DNA of 64,000 bases from Atopomonas hussainii (lineage in GTDB: Bacteria > Pseudomonadota > Gammaproteobacteria > Pseudomonadales > Pseudomonadaceae): NCBI RefSeq assembly GCF_900109735.1, contig NZ_FOAS01000007.1, positions 62,001-126,000 of the forward strand, in the 5' to 3' direction. A program made the translations under genes and the position numbers. The notes beneath the pieces are model-generated. The model did no database searches, was not told where the DNA came from, and worked only from the letters and a program-made list of their open reading frames with translations. Positions 43,301-49,850 of this stretch are shown here, piece after piece; position 1 is the stretch's first letter; each line of letters begins with the position of its first letter.

Positions 43301-44446
43301 ATGAGCCAACGCCTTCGCAGTCGCTATGAAAACGTCGACCTCACCCCCGGCCAAGGCAAAACCAGCGCCGCGCTGTCAGTCGGTTTAGGCTTGCTCTCAG
43401 TGCTCGCCTCGGTGTGTTTTATTTGGCCGGAACTGTTCACCACCCCCGACTTTCGCGGCTTTTATAACCTCGACGTGCTGCGCGTTAGCCTACAGATCAG
43501 CATCGCCATCGGCTTTGCTTGCGGCTTGATATCGATGCTGCGCCATGAGTCGATTCGCTATGGCGTGTTTGGCATGTTGCTCGCCACCACTGCCGCTTTA
43601 ATTGGCTCGGGCAAAATTGAAGCGCCGGATATCAATACCCGCGGCCTGTATGTCGGTTTGGATTACTTCATCCTAACGCTGGTGGTTCTGGCGCTTATCT
43701 TCATCCCGCTAGAGCGCCTGTTCAGCAAAGAGCGCGAGCAAAAAGTCTTCCGCCCCGGCTGGATCACCGACCTTAAATACTTCATGTTCAGCCATCTGGG
43801 TCTGCAGCTGATCAGCTTTTTCACCATCATTCCCGTGCAAGTGTTTCTGCATGAAAGCACGAGTTGGGAGCTGCAAAAATGGGTCGCCGCACAACCGCTG
43901 TGGCTGCAATTTATCGCCATTTTGCTGGTGGTCGACTTCGGCACTTATTGGATTCACCGCGCCATGCACGAGGTGCCGGCCTTGTGGAAGATTCACGCCG
44001 TGCACCATTCCACCACGCACATGGATTGGCTCGCCTCATCGCGCCTGCACGTGCTGGAAATCCTCACCAATCGCCTCGCCGGCTACTTGCCGATTTTTGT
44101 CCTCGGCTTTGCGCCTTCGGCGGTGTATGCCTACTTAGTGTTTATCTCATTCCACGCGATTTTTATTCACGCCAACCTGCGTTTGCGCTTCCCGGTGTTG
44201 CGCTGGATATTGGCCACCCCCGAGTTTCACCATTGGCACCACTCCTCTGAAGAGGCGGCCATTGATAAAAATTACGCCGGCTTCTTGCCCATCTACGACG
44301 TTATTTTCCGCACCACCTATATGCCAGGGCCGCTGGCCAGCACTTACGGCACCGTCAACGACCCAATTCCAGCGGGCATGCTGGGGCAGTTTTTGTATCC
44401 GTTTAAATGCTGGCTGCAAAAGCCGAATAACAACACCCCATCCTGA
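43301..44446 (+). CDS. Fatty acid hydroxylase/sterol desaturase family protein
   Basis: A 381-residue integral membrane di-iron enzyme. Three to four N-terminal membrane segments (from about residue 28 to 145) precede the His clusters: HRAMH, HAVHH and HHWHH, which would bind the two irons. Members hydroxylate or desaturate lipids, including ornithine lipids and carotenoids, so the substrate cannot be fixed. The ATG has an AAGGA ribosome site. The MreB-like gene follows 19 bases later on the same strand, suggesting co-transcription. Confidence 0.88.
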   Translation: MSQRLRSRYENVDLTPGQGKTSAALSVGLGLLSVLASVCFIWPELFTTPDFRGFYNLDVLRVSLQISIAIGFACGLISMLRHESIRYGVFGMLLATTAALIGSGKIEAPDINTRGLYVGLDYFILTLVVLALIFIPLERLFSKEREQKVFRPGWITDLKYFMFSHLGLQLISFFTIIPVQVFLHESTSWELQKWVAAQPLWLQFIAILLVVDFGTYWIHRAMHEVPALWKIHAVHHSTTHMDWLASSRLHVLEILTNRLAGYLPIFVLGFAPSAVYAYLVFISFHAIFIHANLRLRFPVLRWILATPEFHHWHHSSEEAAIDKNYAGFLPIYDVIFRTTYMPGPLASTYGTVNDPIPAGMLGQFLYPFKCWLQKPNNNTPS

Positions 44447-44465
44447 TAGGTAAGGCGCTAAGAGC

Positions 44466-44966
44466 ATGTTGAAACACTTGATGAACCGCTTTAGCCGCAC
44501 GCTCTACGTGCAAATCTGGCCGGACAACATCCAGCTGCTCGACTTAACCAGCGGCGACATTTTTAGCGATGAGCCGGTGCTGGTCGTCGAGCAGAGCAAC
44601 GGCAAACCCTTGGTCACCTTCGGCCAAGCGGCACGCTTACGCGCCAAGCCAGATAGCCAAGTGCTTAGCCCCTTCACCCACCCGCGAACCTTGCTGGCAG
44701 ACTTCGCCGCCGCAGAAAAACTCTTACAGCTGCTGGTGAAGCGCATTAGCGGCAAGGCTTGGTTTACCCCGCCCCCGTTCGTGATTATTCACCCGATGGC
44801 GAAAACTGAAGGCGGCCTCACCATGATTGAGGCACGCGCGTTTCGTGAGCTGGCCTTAGGCGCCGGCGCACACGACACTCTGCTGTATCAAGGCCCACCG
44901 TTAAGCGCCGAGAACTTTGACTTACAAGCGCTCAAACAAACCAACCCGGACTGGCGCAAGATTTAA
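44466..44966 (+). CDS. Half-length MreB-like protein
   Basis: A 166-residue protein that resembles only the N-terminal part of the actin homologue MreB: DEPVLVVEQSNGKPLVTFGQAARL, then PFTHPRTLLADFAAAEKLLQLLVKR, then EARAFRELALGAGAHDTLLYQGPPL. It stops where MreB would continue into the hinge and second phosphate loop, and the first phosphate loop (DLGTANT in MreB) is replaced by VQIWPDNIQ. It therefore lacks the ATP site and is unlikely to polymerise by itself. It might interact with MreB or be a degenerate relic; the intact frame and conserved-looking core favour a retained gene. Its end overlaps the hemG-like gene by four bases. Confidence 0.78.
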   Translation: MLKHLMNRFSRTLYVQIWPDNIQLLDLTSGDIFSDEPVLVVEQSNGKPLVTFGQAARLRAKPDSQVLSPFTHPRTLLADFAAAEKLLQLLVKRISGKAWFTPPPFVIIHPMAKTEGGLTMIEARAFRELALGAGAHDTLLYQGPPLSAENFDLQALKQTNPDWRKI

Positions 44967-45502
44967 GTCGCGGCCTCAGCCTGCGTAATCGCCTCAGCAA
45001 ACGCGCGTACAGCGGCCCAGTCGGTGTATTCGCGCACGCTCCACGGCCACACTCGGTCGCCGGTCGCCCACATGGCGCTCATGGCCATCAGGCGGTCTTT
45101 CCAGCGATAACGGCGCATATCCAACTTGCCGGCGAACACCGTGACTAAGCTGGGCCGCCACGGCGTGCTGGCTAAAAACTGCTGCACGTGCGGATTGCCT
45201 TCGGCGGTGTCTTTGGGCGGGGTGCGCGCTTGCAAATTCACCGAGAAAAACGCGCTGGGCATCTGCTGCAGCTCATCCAAATGCGCGCCAACAAATTCGC
45301 TGGCAAACACCTGATGGCGCCCGCCACGCACACTGGCGCCCAAGACCACCGCATCGAAACTGCTCAACGCCGAACGCAGTGGTAACGACACATCGTGCAC
45401 CAACACCTCATGCTCGGCAGCACGCCACTGCGTGGCCATGACCTCGGCAATGCGCCGCGTGTGCCCGTCGGTGGTGGAGTAGAGCAAAAGAATCCGTGCC
45501 AT
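44963..45502 (-). CDS. hemG: Flavodoxin-fold protein, HemG-like protoporphyrinogen dehydrogenase
   Basis: A 179-residue flavodoxin-domain protein closely resembling E. coli HemG: ILLLYSTTDGHTRRIAEVMA (FMN phosphate loop), VVLGASVRGGRH, MPSAFFSVNLQART and a C-terminal VREYTDWAAVRAFA. HemG oxidises protoporphyrinogen IX to protoporphyrin IX in heme synthesis, using FMN and passing electrons to the quinone pool. In Pseudomonas, HemY or HemJ could supply the same activity, so its role needs the genome context. It converges on the MreB-like gene with overlapping stops. Confidence 0.85.
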   Translation of the reverse strand: MARILLLYSTTDGHTRRIAEVMATQWRAAEHEVLVHDVSLPLRSALSSFDAVVLGASVRGGRHQVFASEFVGAHLDELQQMPSAFFSVNLQARTPPKDTAEGNPHVQQFLASTPWRPSLVTVFAGKLDMRRYRWKDRLMAMSAMWATGDRVWPWSVREYTDWAAVRAFAEAITQAEAAT

Positions 45503-45601
45503 ACGCTGCCCCTTTTAAATAGCTTCAGACTAAAAGCGCAGCGCGCGGGAAACCTTGATTTAGGCCAAGGAAAATGGACGGCCAGCGCCGCCCACTCCGT
45601 A

Positions 45602-46570
45602 TTACGGACAGGCGGCTGGGGTGTTTTGCACCACAGTGCTGAAGTGGTAGCTGTAATCACCACTGACGGCTTGCGTGCCGTTGTTACCGGCGTTTTTGCC
45701 GATGATCCACGTTTCTGCTTTGGGCAGGCCCGCACCGGCGTAGGCCTCAATATCGGTGCTGGCATTGCCGTAGGCGCGCACTATGTCTAAGCCCACGTGC
45801 TCACGCAGGTATTGGATATAACCCTGCTTATGCGCCACGGTGTTCGGCGGAATCGGCCCGTCGCCGTAGGGGTTAGAGCGGTAATGCCACTGCGGCAAAT
45901 TCTGTGTCACAAACCACTCGCGGCCATCTTTGGTCACCCAGTACGGGCGTGCGGTGAGAAACACCAGTTGATAACCCTTGTCACGGTAGGCACGCACGGT
46001 TTCTGGCGCGTAGTAATACGCCTGCGCGGTTTTCACCCCCACATAATCGGCATAGGCCTCGAAGTCGTTAATGGTCAGCGTGCCGTCGATATCAAACAGC
46101 ACGGCTTTACGCCCCGCCTCGACCACGCTCAGGTAGCCATCCACTTGGCTTAAGTCACCTTCCACCACAAAGCGCAGGCGGTATTCCCCCACAGGGCGCA
46201 CACCCACCGGCACACGGATTTTGCCGTCGCTGTCGGTGCGGTAACTGCCGATGGCTTGCCACTGCTGCATGCCGGGGCCGAACAGGTAGGCGTGCACGGT
46301 TTCATCTTCGAGATCTTTATGCAGCACGGCGTCGTAATCGAACTTAGCCGTGACGGTGGCCGCCTGACCAGCGCGCACCATCTCGTCATGCACCATGTGC
46401 CACGGCTTATAAAACTTGGCCAAGATGCGATTACCAAAGTGGCGGAAGGATTTCTTCGCCGGCTTAGTGAGCGCCGGCGGGTTAAGTGCAGCATTCATAT
46501 CGGGGCATTGTGGTTGGGCGTAACTGGTGGCAGTGGCTGCCAATAGTACGCAACAGGCGAGCAGTCGCAT
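45602..46570 (-). CDS. Exported lipin-like (LNS2) HAD protein
   Basis: A 322-residue protein with a Sec signal peptide (cleavage after SYA, about residue 18), a beta-rich middle domain (residues about 60-160; VTAKFDYDAVLH, VPVGVRPVGEYRLRFVVEGD) and a C-terminal HAD domain with the catalytic motif FDIDGTLTIND. The HAD part resembles the LNS2 domain of lipins and phosphatidylinositol-transfer proteins. A lipin-type phosphatidate phosphatase activity is possible, but only the DxDGT motif is clear. The frame is open upstream to 46675; the ATG at 46570 supplies the signal peptide and follows AAGGA. Signal plus fold place it in the periplasm. Confidence 0.76.
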   Translation of the reverse strand: MRLLACCVLLAATATSYAQPQCPDMNAALNPPALTKPAKKSFRHFGNRILAKFYKPWHMVHDEMVRAGQAATVTAKFDYDAVLHKDLEDETVHAYLFGPGMQQWQAIGSYRTDSDGKIRVPVGVRPVGEYRLRFVVEGDLSQVDGYLSVVEAGRKAVLFDIDGTLTINDFEAYADYVGVKTAQAYYYAPETVRAYRDKGYQLVFLTARPYWVTKDGREWFVTQNLPQWHYRSNPYGDGPIPPNTVAHKQGYIQYLREHVGLDIVRAYGNASTDIEAYAGAGLPKAETWIIGKNAGNNGTQAVSGDYSYHFSTVVQNTPAACP

Positions 46571-46891
46571 GGGTGAGGTCCTTATATTGGAATTATTCTT
46601 CAAGGCCTGCGCCACGGCAGGCGGCGCAAGAGTACGCAAGGTGCATGAAGCGGGGATGACATGCAGGCCAACCAAGGGAGGGGGGTTGCTGTTTAGTGAT
46701 CAGGCGTGACTGCTATGTTGGATTAGCGCCTTGTAGCTTGACTCACCAATAGGTGCATTTGGTCTGTAAAGCGGTGGGCGTCTGCGTTATTGCGTTAGGC
46801 TGACTACTGAGTTTGTCGACCCCTTCTGTTTCGCCCTTCCCGGGCGACTCACTTTTGTCATTGCGACAAAAGTAAGCAAAAACGCTTGCCC
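46571..46891. other. Non-coding region left of the insertion sequence
   Basis: No convincing gene. Two tandem hairpins lie at its right end: CGCCC/GGGCG (46832-46846) and the perfect 9 bp pair ACTTTTGTC/GACAAAAGT with a 5-base loop (46851-46873). The text around them resembles a dispersed Pseudomonas repeat that seems to be cut by the insertion sequence and to resume at 48195. Short frames here, such as 46743-46934 on the minus strand, have no coding character. Confidence 0.5.
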
Positions 46892-48194
46892 GGTATGACT
46901 CACTCACATAGGTAACAAATTGGTTCACGCACATAGGTAACAGTTTTTAACTGGCATGGTCGTTTTTTTGAGGATCTGACCATGCCTTGGCAAGAGCTGA
47001 AACCTATGGACATGAAACTCCTTTTCATTGCGGATTATCTCAAAGGCGCGCCTAGCTTTAGCGCCTTGTGTCAGGCCTACGAGATCAGTCGCAAAACGGG
47101 TTACAAGTGGCTTGATCGCTATGAGCACGAAGGCCCAGCCGGGTTAGAAGAGCGCAGCCGACGGCGCTTATCGCAAGACCGCATCGTGCCGCAGGCCATT
47201 CGTGATGCAGTGATCGAGCTACGCGGCATCGGGGAAACCACGCCGGGCCCGAAGAAGATCCAGGCCGATCTGATTAAGCGCTTCCCCGACCAAGAGCCGC
47301 CTTCTAAAACAACGATCTACAACATCTTGAAGAAGGCTAACTTGGTGAAACCACGGCGCTTACGTCAGCGCGTGGCTGTTTACCCTAGGCCACTGCAGAA
47401 GGCCGATGAGCCTAATCAGTTGTTCACCGCAGACTTCAAAGGTCAGTACTTAACTGGCGCCGGTGTCTGGTGTTATCCGCTGACCATCATGGATCACGCC
47501 AGCCGTTGTTTGCTGGCTTGCCACGGCATGCGCAACACCAACTTCAAAGAGACACAGGCGATATTTACCCAGGTCTTCCGTGAGTACGGTTTGCCAGAAC
47601 GCATACGCACCGACAACGGCGCACCCTTTGCCAGCAAGGGCCGTGCGGGGCTGTCGCGGTTATCGATTTGGTGGTTGCGCCTCGGCATCATCCCAGAACG
47701 CATAGCACCGGGCAGACCGGAACAAAACGGCCGCCATGAACGGATGCACCGCACATTAAAAAGCACCTTGCCATCACCACCGGCGGTAGCATGGAAAGCG
47801 CAACAGCAGCATCTTGATCGGTTCCGCCAGTTCTATAACCACGAACGGGTACACGAGGCCTTACAGCAGCGAACACCAGCGTCCTGTTACACACGCTCGC
47901 CACGAGTCTTTCCCAGCAAGCTGCCCGAGATGGTCTATCCAAGCCATATCGAGAATGCTTTGGTGGGCTGCTCGGGAGTGGTGAGACGTCGCAACATGCG
48001 GATCTATGTCGGGCATGTACTCCAGCATCAAACCATCGGGCTGGAGGAGATTTGCGACGGCGTTTGGGATGTTATTTTTGGCTCAATCATCCTTGGACGG
48101 TTCGATATAAGAAACGCTCAGGATGGTTATGTAACGCTCAATGTGTCACCTATGTGACTGAACTTTTTTGTAACCCATGTGAGTGTTCCGTACA
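46892..48194 (+). mobile_element. IS481-family insertion sequence
   Basis: One transposase gene flanked by inverted ends. Each end carries two copies of an ACATAGGTAACA-type motif: left CACTCACATAGGTAACA (46901-46917) and CACGCACATAGGTAACA (46926-46942); right, on the other strand, CACTCACATGGGTTACA and CAGTCACATAGGTGACA. The outer limits are set by a candidate 4 bp duplication GCCC (46888-46891 and 48195-48198). The terminal bases themselves match only partly (GGTATGACT against TGTACGGAA), so the limits may shift by several bases. Size about 1.3 kb with a complete transposase, so probably active or recently so. Confidence 0.8.
46982..48157 (+). CDS. IS481-type DDE transposase
   Basis: A complete 391-residue transposase. 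The N-terminal helix-turn-helix region (FSALCQAYEISRKTGYKWLDRY, about residues 26-47) precedes an rve integrase core with Asp151 (FTADFKGQY), Asp211 (RTDNGAPFAS) and Glu247 (PGRPEQNGRHERMH), giving the DD(35)E spacing of the family. A C-terminal beta-rich tail follows. No frameshift or internal stop is present. The ATG lies about 40 bases inside the left tandem end repeats, as is usual for compact IS elements. Confidence 0.93.
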   Translation: MPWQELKPMDMKLLFIADYLKGAPSFSALCQAYEISRKTGYKWLDRYEHEGPAGLEERSRRRLSQDRIVPQAIRDAVIELRGIGETTPGPKKIQADLIKRFPDQEPPSKTTIYNILKKANLVKPRRLRQRVAVYPRPLQKADEPNQLFTADFKGQYLTGAGVWCYPLTIMDHASRCLLACHGMRNTNFKETQAIFTQVFREYGLPERIRTDNGAPFASKGRAGLSRLSIWWLRLGIIPERIAPGRPEQNGRHERMHRTLKSTLPSPPAVAWKAQQQHLDRFRQFYNHERVHEALQQRTPASCYTRSPRVFPSKLPEMVYPSHIENALVGCSGVVRRRNMRIYVGHVLQHQTIGLEEICDGVWDVIFGSIILGRFDIRNAQDGYVTLNVSPM

Positions 48195-48385
48195 GCCCCT
48201 GCTATCCGCCTCGGCTGCGCCGAGTCCCTTCGCTCCGGCAGGCTTACGTGGGGCCACGGCGAAGGGCTATCCCTAGCCCATCGCCGCTTGCGCCGCATCC
48301 CTGCGGCTTACCCCACTACAGCCAGCCTGCGCTCAGCCGGATAAAAGGGGCGATTGGTGCAAGCTGAACCATTGGCATTCATATT
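48195..48385. other. GC-rich non-coding DNA right of the IS
   Basis: A GC-rich tract with several small hairpins (for example CTCGGC TGC GCCGAG near 48210-48225) and no credible gene. It reads like the continuation of the dispersed repeat interrupted by the insertion sequence. Frames at 48052-48276 and 48179-48367 show no conserved protein. Confidence 0.4.
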
Positions 48386-48389
48386 CAAC

Positions 48390-48499
48390 ACCCTCACCCA
48401 ACCCTCTCCCTCAAGGGAGAGGGCTTAAATGCAACAGCCAAATACAAACTAATCAGCCGTATTTCCCCCTCTCCCACTGGGAGAGGGCTGGGGTGAGGC
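48390..48499. repeat. Inverted pair of CCCTCTCCC/GGGAGAGGG hairpins
   Basis: Two hairpin units face each other: CCCTCTCCC TCAA GGGAGAGGG (48402-48423) and CCCTCTCCC ACTG GGGAGAGGG (48467-48487). The outer arms CCCTCACCCA (48391-48400) and TGGGGTGAGG (48489-48498) are also inverted. This resembles the REP/BIME-type elements common between genes in Pseudomonas and Xanthomonas. Confidence 0.72.
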
Positions 48500-48596
48500 A
48501 ATAACAGTTAAGTAACAAGCAAAATTTGCAAATCGCCAAACCCTCGACCTGCACCAACGCCCCCTTCAGCAGGCCGAACGGAGTCGTTGTGTAAGA

Positions 48597-48790
48597 GGTT
48601 GAGCGGCAGGGATGCCGCGAAAGCCGCGATGGGCCAGGACGGCCCTTCGCGGAGGGCCTCTGAAACAATGATGCAGTGAGGGAACTCGGCGCAGCCGAGC
48701 CAATGGCGGGGGCATGTTTCTTTTGCCTTCTTTTCTTTGCGCCAAAGAAAAGAAGGTCGCCGGGAGGCGAAACAGCCAATTTGCGCAGCA
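48597..48790. repeat. Dispersed-repeat-like element with long hairpin
   Basis: This stretch, including GCAGGGATGCCGCGAAAGCC and GGGCCAGGACGGCCC, matches my memory of a repeat found in many Pseudomonas-type genomes. It contains a perfect 14 bp inverted repeat CCTTCTTTTCTTTG/CAAAGAAAAGAAGG with a 3-base loop (48726-48756). A 112-codon frame on the minus strand (48453-48791) spans it and the neighbouring repeat and is probably not a gene. Confidence 0.5.
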
Positions 48791-48799
48791 CGCCAGTAA

Positions 48800-49192
48800 T
48801 TAGCTAATTAAAAACTTCTCCGCTATCTTTACCAACGCAAACACCCATATACCACCAACCACCCAATACAAACCAGCCACAGTGAAAGACTCAAACCTCG
48901 TCAAGTAACCCTTACGCAGACAGAACCTCTTGAACTCAGTCAAGCCTTGATACTTAAGATCATAAATCGACGTCATCGTCACAAAACGCATATTGACCAT
49001 TAGCGACAGCAGAGAAAAAACAATCAACAGCCCACTAACCCCCTCAGCTTCACTAACATCAAAAGCGACCAGCCAACATAAAAAAGTGCCCCACAATGAC
49101 ACCTGTGTAGAGTAAAAATAGCCCTCACCCTTTTGCCAAGCACTGAAAACCAAGTGAGCAAACAATATTAATAGCGGCACGACTACCCACAT
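48800..49192 (-). CDS. Small integral membrane protein, unknown
   Basis: A 130-residue protein with about four hydrophobic segments (residues about 3-17, 29-45, 51-70 and 105-122) and an amphipathic stretch between the third and fourth (YDLKYQGLTEFKRFCLRKGYLTRFESF). No family is recognised. The ATG is preceded by GAGG. Codon use and base composition are clearly more AT-rich than in the housekeeping genes, and it lies beside repeats and an IS, which suggests acquisition by transfer. It follows another membrane-protein gene (64 bp gap) on the same strand; the two may form an operon. Confidence 0.6.
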   Translation of the reverse strand: MWVVVPLLILFAHLVFSAWQKGEGYFYSTQVSLWGTFLCWLVAFDVSEAEGVSGLLIVFSLLSLMVNMRFVTMTSIYDLKYQGLTEFKRFCLRKGYLTRFESFTVAGLYWVVGGIWVFALVKIAEKFLIS

Positions 49193-49256
49193 AAGACCTC
49201 ACGAAACGAGCCAAGAAAATAAAGAAAGCCTCCAACCTCGCCTAAGCAATCACACC

Positions 49257-49820
49257 TTAAAAGAGCAACTCCCGCCACATCACCAACACAACAACAAGCA
49301 GCCCTGAATAACTAACCGCATGCGCCTGCCAAATAAATCTATCAACAGAAAACTCCGGCACAAAACCAACCTTACGCCAATACCGCTGATAGAACGCCTT
49401 TTCACAGAACACCGTCAGCAGCAGCGTAATAAAAAGCCAGACAATCGAAACATAGCCCAGATACTCCAAATGCGGAGCGCCCTCATAAATCCATGTTCCT
49501 AGCAGTGAGGCATACCCTCCATAAGGAGCTGGCAACTCCATAGCGCCCAGCGTAATTAACGCCAAACACAGTGGCAAACCGAACCCTACAACAATCGTTG
49601 AGCAGAGATTAGCCAAAAACACTTGCTTAAAAGACACACTCGTGCCTTGACCCGAAGCTCTTTTCAAAAAAAGCGTCTCTACCAGCAATATCCAGATCTG
49701 GCCGTAAACAAAGACACCCGCACTAATAAGCAGCAACAAAGAGCCGCCGCCGTTCGCATAAGCCATCGCTGGAAATAGCGCGAGGCTAATGGCTATTAGC
49801 TGTCTAGCATTTATTTTCAT
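49257..49820 (-). CDS. Polytopic membrane protein, unknown
   Basis: A 187-residue membrane protein beginning MKINARQLIAISLALFPAMAYANGGG, which looks like a cleavable signal or first membrane segment, followed by about four hydrophobic segments (LLLLISAGVFVYGQIWILLVETLF; VFLANLCSTIVVGFGLPLCLALITLGAM; YVSIVWLFITLLLTVFC; SYSGLLVVVLVMW). No family recognised. An upstream in-frame ATG at 49850, one base after the hrpA stop and with a GGAGGGG site, would add ten residues; I prefer 49820 because it starts the signal-like segment. AT-richer than its surroundings, so possibly acquired together with the gene at 48800. Confidence 0.62.
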   Translation of the reverse strand: MKINARQLIAISLALFPAMAYANGGGSLLLLISAGVFVYGQIWILLVETLFLKRASGQGTSVSFKQVFLANLCSTIVVGFGLPLCLALITLGAMELPAPYGGYASLLGTWIYEGAPHLEYLGYVSIVWLFITLLLTVFCEKAFYQRYWRKVGFVPEFSVDRFIWQAHAVSYSGLLVVVLVMWRELLF

Positions 49821-49850
49821 GCACCACCTCAACGTCCCTGAAAAAAACAT

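Noticed and set aside
46743-46934. 63-codon minus-strand frame at the left end of the IS
   Set aside because: It crosses the IS boundary and hairpin repeats and has no plausible ribosome site.
48453-48791. 112-codon minus-strand frame over the repeats right of the IS
   Set aside because: It spans two different repeat elements; similar frames are, as I recall, often mis-annotated in Pseudomonas-type repeats.
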